From positions 16,389,839 through 16,453,838 of the forward strand of contig CM049316.1 in assembly GCA_026874595.1 (NCBI GenBank): a stretch of DNA of 64,000 bases. Reading direction: 5' to 3'. Within the stretch, counting starts at the first letter, position 1; each line of letters starts with the position of its first letter. Source of the DNA: Sipunculus nudus (lineage: Eukaryota; Annelida; Sipuncula; Golfingiida; Sipunculidae). Under the pieces are notes generated by a model, which made no database searches, was not told the DNA's origin, and worked only from the letters and a program-made list of their open reading frames with translations. Positions 47,627 to 58,377 of the stretch are shown one piece after another. Made by a program: the position numbers and the translations under genes.

Positions 47627-47995
47627 TTTATTCAGGTGATATGTTTGAATACAAGCTAAGTAAACATTTTTGCCAATGTCACATTATATAAAATAGTTGA
47701 ATTTGCAGAAGGAGAGGACCGTTTTAACTTAATACAAAAAGTGTATCCTATTGTGATCAAAACAGATATCAAAGCTGATTTGATGACATGAGTACAGCAA
47801 AGTCAGCGAGTGACATTTTCAGCCTTCTTTTAATTATTACTTGTTTTGTATCAACTAGAACTATGGCACCCAATTTACTCAGCCAATATTTACCACTTCA
47901 GTAAAAGCTTTTCATATCAGAGCAATCACTTCCCTCGAAGTGCCTAAGTATGTTTCCATTAATCAATTGTCGTAGACACCAAAGAACCCTAATCA
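47627..47995 (-). pseudogene. Decayed last exon and 3' UTR of the cysteine-rich gene paralogue
   Basis: Aligns with 51985-52430 (last exon and 3' UTR of the intact model). The shared phrase TTCTTTGGTGTCTACG (minus) sits near 47985-47970, and the AATAAA poly(A) signal is kept at 47632-47627 on the minus strand. The acceptor and frame of the intact copy are not preserved. Confidence 0.5.
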
Positions 47996-48186
47996 TAAAT
48001 ATACATGCATGTTATATATTCTGGGATAAAATTTTAAATTATCATTAGAGTGACAAACAGTAAAGTATTTTCCACATAGTTAAACGAGACCACAAAATGC
48101 TAGATTTCTACAGTTTTTATAAGGGAATGAAAAGAAATGGAATGTTTCATAACAAGCAAATTACTGTGATAAGGTGATCCATTTAC

Positions 48187-48421
48187 CTGTTTTATATTCA
48201 ATATTCCATCCACGCTGGCATGGTCGGGTAGCTCCAGGGAATACAATTAGATGCGAAAGTTACTAATTTTTAATACCAGAAACCTGGTTTAGACCCCATA
48301 TAACACTTGAAATGTGATTCAAATGCCAACTCCTTCAAAGCATGACAGATCTACTCCGACTTGTTCTGGTAACTCAACAGGGAGCACAGTATTTACGAAA
48401 GTAAGAAACCCACTTTTGGCG
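48187..48421 (-). pseudogene. Decayed exon 4 of the cysteine-rich gene paralogue
   Basis: Same acceptor context (CTTTCAACAG) and donor (AAACAG/GTAAATGG) as 52634-52879. It starts RQKWVSYFRKYCAPC where the intact exon has CQRWMSDVRKCLMC; the first Cys is replaced by Arg. A one-base gain then gives a stop, and another stop follows near the PGFC position. Length is 235 against 246 nt. Confidence 0.75.
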
Positions 48422-49379
48422 CTGTTGAAAGATAAAATGCAGACAGCCCATTATTATTATCACCTTTATCTTGAGCTAACAATGGCTTACAGAGTAGTCC
48501 GTGGACTGGAGGGTGATACCTTGCCTGCCCCCCCCCCCCCCACCCCAACCGATTAGGCAAGCCGGTTTTAACCTTTAATATATGCCTATACTTTGATTTT
48601 AAGAAAGTTAAGATTAAATAAACTGGGGCTCTGAAGGTTTTGTCACTCGTTTTAGGGATAAGAGAAATTAAAATGATCATAACTCTAAAACTGTTAAATC
48701 TAGAAAAACAAAGTACACATCAAGTTATAAAGCTTTCCTTATGTGAATTTTAAATTTTACGAGAATGATGTTAAGATATTCAACTGAACATCGCCTGTTA
48801 GAAATAAGAAATTACATGAACCGGTTGTCCTTCTACCATTAGACAATGAATGATCACCTATTTATTATACGAAGAAAAGGCACACATCTTTTTCACTCAA
48901 ATGTTTTCTTTTATTAAATTGTTAGGTCAAATTGTTTCAGGTGATGTTATGAATTTAAAGTATATTTTGAAATTAGATTTTGAATCATGAAAGAACATTT
49001 TATCAGTTGACTGAACGTACTAATAATGTATCTACACTTATATCAAAAAACCGCATAGAGCATTTTGTATATTTTAATATCTTTCAATCCGCAACTTTAT
49101 GGTCTGATAAAATACATCATATTGTCCATTTTGCACAAGGGAATATCCCAGTCGAATTGTGATTGGAACGCATTGCACAACTAGGAAGCTCAAAAATATC
49201 ATATTTATGTAAAAGCAAAGGCAACAATTATATTGCAATGATTAAAAACCCAAATATTCTGTGCTGTCATGTGAACAGGTCTTCATGCTCACACTGCTGT
49301 CTAGTCTTTGATGAATCGGATAGCCCAATCTGTTGTCGATTATTAGCATGACGCTTCTGTTCCTGCTAGTTTATTCAAA
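48422..49379. other. Intron remnants of the cysteine-rich paralogue
   Basis: Patches align with 53000-53520, 57490-57530 and 58600-58800 (for example TCAGTTG-CTGAA-TACTAATAA, and TGAACAG then TTTGATGAATCGG). A poly-C run is at 48529-48543. No intact exon 2 or exon 3 was found here. Confidence 0.4.
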
Positions 49380-50020
49380 AGCTTGGATTACATTATGGAC
49401 AGCTAGTTGTAAGGCACCATTGGGTTTCCTTGCGGTGAACAGTTATACCAGAAGCCGCCAGGGATGTTTCAGGAACTAGTTGTAGTGAATGAGAGGCCGT
49501 CCATTGTTTCTGTAGTAGAAGTCAGCTCAACCAAGAAAAACACCTTTTGAAGTCGTGTATCTTCCATGCGGAATCATGTTTCCAGCCTGCCGAATGTGAT
49601 CCCTTATGATGACTGTCTCGATGTCGGACAGTTTAGCAGTATTTCTGTCTTTAAGCTACGCTCCCCTCATGAAATGCCCATGATCCTAACCTAAGGAGAG
49701 TGGAACTGATCAATGTTTGCATTCTGTAAATTTTCCCAGGTCCCACAGGAGTACAACAGCATTGAATGACTACAACTGACTTGTAGATCGCTTGCTTTGC
49801 GCTCAGTGTAATGCCGCATTTACCGCACATACTCCTATTCAGCCTGTGGAAAATGTGCTAACCTTCCACTGTCTGTTGCAGCATGTTCAGGTCACGCATC
49901 TGATACCATAAGTAAAGCTCGCTTCGTTGTTGAGTATTTGCCCTCGACTGTAATGACAGACTCTTGAGACGATAGACGAGGTGTATGCCAGATCACTTTC
50001 GTTTTCCGTAAGTTGGTATT
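49380..50020 (-). mobile_element. LINE remnant, C-terminal part of a reverse transcriptase polyprotein (minus strand)
   Basis: On the minus strand, in broken frames, it keeps LSAKQAIYKSVVVIQ, a position where LINEs have a Leu-Leu-Tyr-Gly-x-Glu-Thr-Trp-like stretch. It then keeps QFHS and IMGIS, KTEILL, GITFGRLE, and RMEDTRLQKVFF. This order matches the region after the RT domain of endonuclease-type LINEs. It sits where exon 3 of the paralogue would be expected. Confidence 0.55.
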
Positions 50021-50198
50021 ACGGATATTTAGTGATGCTTCTTGCTGACCAGTTTCTGCAGTATCCGTGTTATATTCCTGAAGTATCCGAGTTTCAGTGG
50101 TCTTTATTGCAACGTTTATATTTTTTTTGTTTAGCTGGAAATAGAACTACTCATTATTGTAGATGTTATAGCAAATGTAACATGTGTATTGCACTTAC

Positions 50199-50249
50199 CT
50201 CAGTATAAAACGCTAACAGCGCCCCTAAAACCAATGTGACAACCTGCAT
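50199..50249 (-). pseudogene. Signal-peptide exon 1, copy 2, of the cysteine-rich gene family
   Basis: ATG at 50249. Codes for MQVVTLVLGALLAFYTE, then donor GTAAGT. It is one base shorter than the equivalent exon at 61090-61141, so its phase (0) would not fit exon 2. Its downstream exons are decayed, hence a probable pseudogene, but transcription from this copy is not excluded. Confidence 0.55.
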
Positions 50250-50449
50250 TTTGCCAGCAACGACAAAGTTAATGTTTATCCTTCTTGAAAGTAATAAAAT
50301 AGAGTCCTACTACATATTTAATCTTTTTATCAATATTTTTTTGTGGAGGTAACCGCCCTCTTTTTAAATGCTAACTTGACTACGTATATGTACATCTATA
50401 CAATTAATACTACATATATTTTAACCCTAGTAATCATTACAATTACTTG

Positions 50450-50780
50450 TAATTAAATTTTGCCAAATAACAATGAACAGGCAATAACAATTACACATTA
50501 CTGGCGTCAGCCAGGCCCAATGATTACTACATCTGCGGGTCCTGGGTGCGTAATCGTCCCCAGTCCCCAGTGCTGGGCCACCAAGGTACACAACCGAAAT
50601 AACACCCGAAAAGCTCACTCGTTTGTAAGTGAAACAAAGCCGTTTGGCAGGCCTTCCCATTAAGCCTGCAGAGCGCTCACCCTGGGTGGGGACCGACTGT
50701 GCCACCGCCACGACTGAGATTCGAACTCACGATCTCCCGACTTTAGGTCTTGTGCTGTACCCCTGAGCAATAGAGGCCGG
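50450..50780 (-). mobile_element. tRNA-derived SINE (minus strand)
   Basis: Read on minus from 50780: CCGGCCTCTATTGCTCAGGG (A-box-like TGCTCAGGGGTACAGC) and B box GAGTTCGAATCTC at 50728-50716. A ~230-bp body and a TAATTACA-rich tail follow. It differs in sequence from the SINE at 46840. It separates two copies of exon 1 plus promoter. Confidence 0.75.
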
Positions 50781-50855
50781 TTGTTTAGCTATAAATCGAA
50801 CTACTTATTATTGTGGATGTCTACTGCAAATTTAACATGTGTGTGTTGCACTAAC

Positions 50856-50906
50856 CACAGAATAAAACGACTAACAGCGCCCCGGAACCAAAGTCAAAAC
50901 CTGCAC
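50856..50906 (-). pseudogene. Signal-peptide exon 1, copy 3 (decayed)
   Basis: Aligned to copies at 50199 and 61090. ATG has become GTG, one base is lost in the middle, and the donor has become GTTAGT. The 5' flank to about 51066, including a TATTTAAA box, still aligns. Confidence 0.6.
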
Positions 50907-51135
50907 TTAGACAGTGACTACAAAGTTAATGTTTAACTTTCTTAATAGTTACAAATAAAGTTATAATATACATTTTTAATCTTTAGAGCAAGCTTTGATA
51001 TCACCCACGTCAATGTGACCAACATTTTTTTAACTCGCTAACACACTGATACAGGGTTTAAATATCATGACTAGGTACAACGGTCTGTACTACAGGTATA
51101 CATACACACAGGTGTGACATAAAGTTATGTAGCAC

Positions 51136-51137
<2 letters not shown>

Positions 51138-51202
<65 letters not shown>

Positions 51203-51209
51203 GGGAGAG
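51138..51209. repeat. (AT)n(GA)n compound microsatellite
   Basis: AT units to 51170, then GA units with two GGGA interruptions. Confidence 0.9.
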
Positions 51210-51984
51210 TTAGAGTTGACACGACAACCTGCATGACCAAAAGTGGTCATGTTTACTTTTAGTCGTTTTAGGTGGGTAAGGTCGGTCAATTTGGCGTGTT
51301 CCACGCCAAAACACTGTAGCACTCTGAACACTGTATGTTAACAGTAGCTGAAATAAAATTCCAACTGTATAGTAAAAATTAAATTAAATAAAACACACAT
51401 AGAAGCATGTGGTCGATTTTGGAAACTAATTTCCGGAGAAAATAAGTCACAGAAAGAGATTGGTGAATGACGACTCTTAGGAGTCCGATGAATAGATAAA
51501 ATGGCAGCCGTCATATCGTATAAATGGCGAAGACTTACCTGCTGAAATGCCAACAGATGGCGCCAAAATCGACAGGCTCTAAAAATTTAAATAGAGATAT
51601 TTAATGGTAAAAGTCTAGGTACAATTGTTTCAAATCACAGTCATTTTTAATTAAGATCCTTTTTTATAGAGTTTGCCTTCATGTTTGATAGGTCCCTTTT
51701 ACGGCTATATCACTTAAATACCACTTTGGAATTCTGGAATTGAAATGATCTTAAAAGTATATTGTCTTAAACTTATTCCAAAATTATCAATATTTTTTTT
51801 TAATTTTAATTGTACACGGACTGTATTTTTCGTAACTTTTAAATGAATTAAATTAACGCATGTATTATAAACGTGTGTCATGCTTTAACCTTAGCGTTAC
51901 TTAACTGGATGCGCCTTTTCCTTTGACAAATAGTAGAGGCTGTCGTGATAATACAAATTGAGAGAGAGATGTTACGTATTCTAT

Positions 51985-51990
51985 TTTATT
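51985..51990 (-). terminator. Candidate poly(A) signal AATAAA of the cysteine-rich gene
   Basis: AATAAA on the minus strand, 340 bases after the stop codon. It is conserved in the decayed paralogue at 47627-47632, which supports a functional role. Confidence 0.5.
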
Positions 51991-52328
51991 CAGATAATAT
52001 ATGTTTCAATACAATCACAGAAAATCTACAATAAGTAATGTCAATAGTTGATAACTTTTTAAAGACCAGCTGTCGACTAGCTTTCGATTGCTCGGCCATC
52101 TCCCTCAGGTGTGAAAGACATATTTGTAAGTAACAGTCCAGCACGGCAATTCAAAACTTTACAGTAAAAATAGCTTATCTTACGTTATAATACCAAGGTG
52201 ATTTGATGACAACATGTCACTCAAAATGTCTGCTGGTGACAGCCGTTCAATTCTTTTTTTCATTTTTACTTGTTTTATCTATCCAGAGAAATTATGGCAC
52301 ACAACTTTCTCAACAAGTATCTCAAACG

Positions 52329-52430
52329 TCAATACAAATTTTTCATGTCAGAACACTTATTTCCTTCAAAATACCTCCTTGTGTTTTGGGTATAAAGTTG
52401 CCGTAGACACCAAAGAAGATTGGAAACAAA
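52329..52430 (-). CDS. Cysteine-rich secreted protein gene, exon 5 (terminal)
   Basis: Acceptor CTGTTTCAG ends at 52431. The exon is phase 0 and codes for 33 residues including LLWCLRQLYTQN and EGNKCSDMKNLY, then TGA. It contributes the last two of 11 cysteines. Chosen because it is the nearest acceptor that continues the phase of exon 4 and because the region around TTCTTTGGTGTCTACG is conserved in the paralogue. This is the least certain exon boundary of the model. Confidence 0.5.
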   Translation of the reverse strand, partial: FVSNLLWCLRQLYTQNTRRYFEGNKCSDMKNLY

Positions 52431-52633
52431 CTGAAACAGTATATATGCACTTTATGATAACATGATACAAAGATTAAAAAAAAATTTTTTTTTTTTAAAA
52501 ATTCGTGTATTTCAACATCGTTAAACACAACCACATCACTAAGGTAGATCGCATTTCTACGTTTGTTATCACGGAATGAAACAATTATAAATTGCTTAAC
52601 ATGGGAACAACTCTAATAAAATGATCCATTTAC

Positions 52634-52879
52634 CTGTTTTATAATCAATATTCCGTCCATGCCAGCAAAGTCATACAGGTCCAGGGAATACAAATAAATA
52701 CGAAAGTTACTAATGTTTTGGAATATTTTGCAGAAGCCTGGCCTAGATCCCATATAACACTGGAAATGTGATTCAAACGCAAACTCCTTCATAGCATGAC
52801 AAGTCTTCTCCGTATTGTTATGGTAACTTAAGAGGGCGCACATTAGGCATTTACGGACATCTGACATCCATCTCTGACA
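52634..52879 (-). CDS. Cysteine-rich secreted protein gene, exon 4
   Basis: Acceptor TTCTCTTACAACAG, donor CAG/GTAAATGG, 82 codons, phase 0 at both ends. It codes for CQRWMSDVRKCLMCALL, a loop with sequon NNT, then TCHAMKEFAFESHFQCYMGS and GFCKIFQNISNF. Six cysteines. Order and spacing (Trp/Phe-x-x-x-x-Arg-Lys-Cys-Leu ... Cys ... Phe ... Cys-Tyr ... Cys-x-Ile) recall the core of stanniocalcin (Phe-Val-Lys-x-x-Leu-Lys-Cys-Ile ... Cys ... Cys-Tyr ... Cys-Ser-Ile). This is a hypothesis; a generic mollusc cysteine-rich family is also possible. Both splice sites are kept in the decayed copy at 48187-48421. Confidence 0.65.
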
Positions 52880-53740
52880 CTGTTGTAAGAGAAAATATAA
52901 ACAAGTCCATTGTTATTATAAATGTAAAGTAGCGTTTACAGGCTTGCAGAGTACTCCGTGGACTGGATAGGGCCACCTTGCCATGATATTATAGACTTAT
53001 ATGCCATAGGTGTTCAATGGTTTCTCAAATTAAAAGAAACTGATCAGATGACCTTGAGGCAATATTTAAAAAATTTGGGAAACACTATGTTTGGTGTAGG
53101 GAATATTAAATTGCCTCAAAAACAATAATTGTTGCTCTTGCCATCGTGGTTAATATAGAATATGAGAGATACAATTAAAGGCAGTATTGAAGCAAACAGG
53201 GGTTAAAAGGTCTTCAAATTTTCGCCTTGGCCATAATATAGAAATAGCGACGTATAATCATTCTGTATGGTTGAAATATATCAAATGATCAAATTATGGC
53301 CTGGGATAGGTTTATAAAATAAAGGCGTACACTTCCGGTTCACACATGTCCAGGAATGATTCAACATTAAACGAACGTCATCAAATGACTTTTTGAAAAG
53401 TTAATAATTTGTGAAACGGTTAGGGCAAATTAAAATGATGAATTTTTTATTACATAGAATAACAAAGTACCAATCAAATGTTTTCTTGTGATAAAAATTT
53501 AGAAAATATTGATTCATTAATACTTTGGATGTAAGCAATTGGCTTAAGGATCGCATTATAAAGGCACCTCCTAATCAACCTGTTATATATGCAATTTTGC
53601 AAATTTGGTATATATTACCCAAATGAAATTAGCATACGCAACTGTTTTAAGATAGTTTTTTTAAAATTGTACTAATCCCTTTGTGCAGGTTATTTTATTT
53701 GAAAAAGAAATGCAAATGCTTGACACTTTTTTCAGACTAG
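52880..53740 (-). other. Intron 3 of the cysteine-rich gene, 3' part
   Basis: No coding content; patches align with 48430-48990 of the paralogue. Confidence 0.4.
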
Positions 53741-56415
53741 CTTTGTGCAGGTTCTTGTACACTTACGTTCGGGGGCTCTCCCCCTTTCTCATAAGGACAG
53801 AGTGAATTCATGGAATCTGTGATCATGTGTAAAGAAGGTGCAGTCCTTGCTGGAGATTTTAATATTTATATGGACTTACAAACTGACTATGATGCCCAAG
53901 AGATGCAAATTTGTTTTCTGCAAAGCATGAAATTGATAAATCATGTGACAGATCCAACACATACATCATACATCAGTCTGGATTTGATTCTTACCAGATT
54001 AAACAGTAACTTCGAAACGATAAATGTAAAGATTGGTGAATAGATTTCAGATCAGCGTATCGTTTTTGGACATCTCATGTTCGAAAGGTTGGAAGATTTT
54101 AGGAAAACCATTACTTTTCACAAGATAAATTATGAACATGTTGCCGAATTTTAAGCAGGATATTGTGAACAGTGGATTAATGAATTATGATAAAGACGAT
54201 TTGGGTGAATTGGCAGCTGTATATAAATCTATACTTTCCCATATATTTAACAAGCATGCCCCTCGGTTCGAGAATACTGGACGGTTGAAGAAAGAAAGGC
54301 GGGGTAAACATCAGAGTTGAAAGAATTAAAGAAGGCAAAACGTATTGCCGAGAATACATGGAAAAAACCAACCCGGTGAAAATTTTCTTTTCAAAGCTTA
54401 AAGAAAAATCTACGAGCAAAAACAGATTACTATGCGGAACAGGTGAGAAGCTGCATCGGATATTTAAATAACTTATTTTAGCCTTATGGGTCGCTGGTCG
54501 AATGGTTACAAGGATAATGCACTGCAGTTAAGTGGACCCGTGGAAAAATTAGTTGAGGACTTTGGACAGTTTTTTAAGACAAAATTATTAAGATTAGATG
54601 TTCAGTGGATTACATTATGTCTAGCAAGAATAAAGGTGAATTTGAACATAAATATAACAATGTAAGAAGTGAGACCTTGGATATATTTTTTTAGCTTAAT
54701 GCAGATGATGTGAGAAAATTGATTTCTAATTCGAATTCTAAGTACTGTGATCTGGATCCTCTGCTAAAATTGTTATTGAAGCAGTGCTTAGATGTTGTGC
54801 TACCAGGTGTGACCCGCATATTTAACATCTTGCTGAAACAGGGTCATTTTCCAGGATGTTGAAAAAAGGCTCTCATGTAAGGCCTTTGATAAAAAAAGTC
54901 GGATTAGATCGCGAATTCAAGAACAATAGGCAAGTGAGCAATCTCTCATAGATATCAAAATTAGTAAAAACTGCAGCCATAGACCAATACGTTCTATACC
55001 TTCAAAAGAATGGTCAGATGCCGGAGAACAAGGAAGCCTATAAGAGAAACAATAATACTAAGTCAGTATTAAAACATGCACTCGGACATTTTGAATAATA
55101 TGGATGCTCAAAAGATAACCCTTTTATTACTTCTAGATCTTAGTTCTGCTTTTGATACAATAGATATAGAAATTTTATCTGAGGTTTTGCAACATTTATT
55201 CAAAATTGGTTGGACAGTTGCTCACTGGTGTAGGGAATATCTTACTGACCGTAACCAGCGAGTACTGAAAGATGGCATTTTATCAAGCAAATTTAAGATT
55301 TGTTTTGGTGTTCCCCAAGGAAGTGTAGCAGAAGCAGTATTTTTTTTTGTCATATTTATCTTCTCTATATGGCCAAATCAAATATACCCTCCGAATGATG
55401 GTGGGTTTACAGATGACAGTCAGTTATATCATCATTTAGGTCTTAAGGTGATGATGAGGTCAGAGCCTTGAGGGGAAATGATACCCTGTGTTAGTATTGT
55501 AAGGGAGCGGATGCTACAAAATAAATAACAAATCAGAGACAATACGGCAGAAATTACAATCTTTGGAAGTAGGCAACAGCAATTAAACTTACTTTGAGTG
55601 AAATAAACGTAGGTAAAATCGATAAAAGCAGTAGACAAAGTGCATAATTTGGGTATGATCTGTCATGAAACAATGAGTATGAGAGAACATATCAATGCTG
55701 TATATGGTAAAGGTTTTGTCAACTGTATAGACTGAGGCAGATTAGGAAATACATTGACAATAACACTATGTGTACATTGAATCATGCGTTTGTGATCTCA
55801 CATCTGGATTATGGCGACACGGTGTTTTTCAACTTACCAGAAAAGCATATAAGCAAACTGCAGCAAATGCAAAACGCAGCGGCTCGTCTGATTTTGGCTA
55901 AAAGTAAACTTTGTATCACAAAATAGTGTCTAAAGACTACACTAGCTAACGATATGTGAGCGAATTGAATAAAAATTGCTCTTTTAGTGTATAAAATGAA
56001 TCAGAAAAATTAAAGTTTTCCCAAAGTGAACTGATAAAGGGGAAGACCAGTAAGAGAATTCTTCGATTAAATTTTAAGGACCTGCTTAACACTCCTTTTA
56101 AATAACACCAAGGCTTACGGCAAGCAAGCTTTATCGTATGCAGCACCTAATGTTTGTTCTTTTTTTAAAAGAAGTTAAAATATAAACATATTATTTAAGG
56201 CAAGTGTTTAGCTAGTTTTTTTATTCATATATTCTATTTGTCATTCTCTTTATATACCCTGTGTTAATGTTTTTAAATGCTGTATATCTTGCATGTAATG
56301 TGATTAATCATCATTGTTTTAATGTTTATTTCATGTAGGTATTCTTGATGTGTAAACCGCTTTTAAAAACTGTATTATATGTATTGGCTGTTTAAAATAA
56401 TCTAATAAACTTTAA
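53741..56415 (+). mobile_element. CR1-type LINE, degenerate (plus strand)
   Basis: The endonuclease end reads VLAGDFNIYMDLQTDY, then HVTDPTHTSYISLDLILTR (53810-54040). The reverse transcriptase runs through LDPLLKLLLKQCLDVVLP (54750-54810) and LLLDLSSAFDTID (55126-55166). It continues with GVPQGSV (55308-55328) and FTDDSQLYHHL, where ADD has become TDD (55408-55440). The C-terminal block is NHAFVISHLDYGDTVFFNLPE, then KLQQMQNAAARLILAKSK (55781-55911). Many stops and shifts. The 3' end lies near the AATAAACTTT at 56402-56411. It sits antisense inside intron 3 of the cysteine-rich gene. Confidence 0.88.
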
Positions 56416-57602
56416 CTATTTCACACCTGGGGAAAGGAGCCGAGCATCCGAAATCTAGTGTACATAAAAGTTCTGCTGATCTCAATACTGACCAACTTTC
56501 TATATTTTATATATAATTTGACCAGACATTTCAAAAGCCACATTCTTTTATGTACTTTGTTGTTCCAGGTAAAAACAAAACCTTACATTTGTGATAATTT
56601 GAATGTTGCCCACCACAACATTCTTAATATTGTCCCAATGTCATCTTTTAAGGTTCTTTCATTTTTTAATAATCTTTGAACAAACGTGGACCGCTAAAAA
56701 TATAATGACATATCAGGTCATAAATAATCCGTTTCATCGTACAGAGTGATGACGAGTCGTCAATTTCTCGATTTTGGCGGATGAAAAAATCTCATGACCT
56801 TTTCATTCCTACTGACCTAAATTTTCATCTTATTTGAAGGGGTTATACATTATCTGAATGGGAGTAGTAAAGGCACTACTTTAATGTGTAACTTGTTTTC
56901 TAGGTTAAGTAATTATGGAGTTTTAATTTCTTCTATCCCTAAAATGTTGGAAGAGTTTTTTGTGGTGAAAAAGCAACCCGGAAACATTACTGATTCCATG
57001 TTTATTCAATGTTAAAGTCCTGAACGTCCAAAGTATGGTCACATAGTAATACGAAAAAAGGTTTTGGCTAACCGGTAGGCGGGGCCCCTTCAGAAAAGTT
57101 ATCAGGATAGATTGCTTTTAATGACCTGATTTTCTTAAGTTTAAGTTCGTAATGCTTTTTAACATCGAGATTAACAAGAATAAAAGAGCGGGTATCAAAC
57201 TGTTACATGTAAGTCAAATTTTCTGTTCAAAAGCATTTTATATTTTGACCCGAACTCAAAGCTGTGTGACTTTTATATTCTGCTAAGTTAAAATTCAAAC
57301 TGATCCTGTCCATTAGAAATGGGAAATCAAAATAGCAGGTTTTTATTCTAGACAACAAATGCTTTCATCATACGGCAAAACGATCTTTCTGTCACTTTAA
57401 TATATCATTAAAAATTTGTAGCAAAATCGTTTCAAGTGCAATTTACCAACTAACGTTTAGTTTCAAAGTAAATTTTGAATTTTTTTTTTTGTCAGTTGTC
57501 TGAATTTACTAATAACATGTCTACTAAAATTATTGCATGGATAAAAACAGAAAGTAAGTTGCTATTTGAACTACTATTCAGTGTTCAGTATTCGGCACGT
57601 AC
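56416..57602 (-). other. Intron 3 of the cysteine-rich gene, 5' part
   Basis: No coding content recognised. Short patch 57490-57530 aligns with 49000-49030. Confidence 0.4.
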
Positions 57603-57810
57603 CTCCTCGTCAGAATATTTCCCGTTTTCTTTGAACACTTTGCAGTATTTGTACCCGAATGCTACCAGGTATCCGTTATCTCCACATCTGTAGTCCTCCT
57701 GCTGGTCAAGTACAGAGTAAAATGTACAGTCGCCTGCCTCAGCCAGATTGTCCAGCTGTTTCATAACGTTTGCTGACTTGAAATGAGCTGGCTCATCACC
57801 GCTGTATTTC
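57603..57810 (-). CDS. Cysteine-rich secreted protein gene, exon 3
   Basis: Acceptor TTTTGTAATGACAG, donor GAG/GTACGT. 208 nt: one base completing a codon, then 69 codons. It codes for a mixed charged segment (KSANVMKQLDNLAEAGDC), then YRCGDNGYLVAFGYKYCKVF and ENGKYSDEE. Three cysteines. Codon quality and GC content are clearly above the surroundings, and it has no stop in this frame. The Cys-x-x-x-Gly ... Tyr-Cys-Lys-x-Phe ... Lys-Tyr-Ser-Asp-Glu-Glu order parallels stanniocalcin's Cys-Asp-x-x-Gly-Met ... Ile-Cys-Lys-Ser-Phe ... Lys-Phe-Asp-x-Gln-Gly, running straight into exon 4 as in that family (inference). Confidence 0.7.
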
Positions 57811-58319
57811 CTGTCATTACAAAATGTTAATGACTTAAACCTTATTCTATAATTTTATAACTTGCCTGCAACGGGGTTGGATTTATTTTTTTATTCATGC
57901 ACTATGAACCAACATTAAACGTCTTGAATTTCTTTACTTCATTAAACCTTTAGCTAGAGCTTACGATTATAGTAGTGTAAACGGGCGGACTTATTTTATA
58001 CAGTTCTCTAAACCAAATGAAGGTAACACTATTTTTTCCGCTCTTATGCAGCAGAATTATCATAATATACCAGGCCCTCCGTAATATCAACCTTACCCAA
58101 ACATTTCACAAGCAGAAACGATACTTATCTTTCCGAAATCTTTTCGTACCGTTCATTTCCTTCATGTTACACGATAGCCGTCATTTCTTATCACTCGATG
58201 AATGAATGAATGAATTAGTTAGTTGATTAATTGATTATGTTTAATAATAAATCACAATAAATTCTGTTAACAGTACTCTCTTTCAGTTACTGGCCGTGAT
58301 CCCATATTTTAATACATAC

Positions 58320-58377
58320 GGATACTTTTTGTCGTCGATGTCTTCTGTATAACTATTCAATCCACCAACCAGTACAC
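58320..58377 (-). CDS. Cysteine-rich secreted protein gene, exon 2
   Basis: Acceptor TTTTATATTCCAG. It codes for VLVGGLNSYTEDIDDKKY plus split codons at both ends. The donor GTATGT after CC gives the phase that exon 3 needs (CC plus G makes Pro). A later donor (A/GTAACT, exon end 58291) is possible but breaks phase with exon 3. The frame is also open to TGA at about 58283, so a short alternative terminal form cannot be excluded. The region just after the signal peptide would be the mature N-terminus. Confidence 0.55.

Noticed and set aside
50700-50780. tRNA gene
   Set aside because: A and B boxes are present but no cloverleaf closes and a SINE body follows. Same for 46840-46910.
58283-58377. 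Cystatin N-terminal exon (Val-Gly-Gly-Leu start)
   Set aside because: The Val-Gly-Gly motif tempted, but no Gln-x-Val-x-Gly or Pro-Trp blocks follow, and the splice phase leads into the cysteine-rich exon instead.
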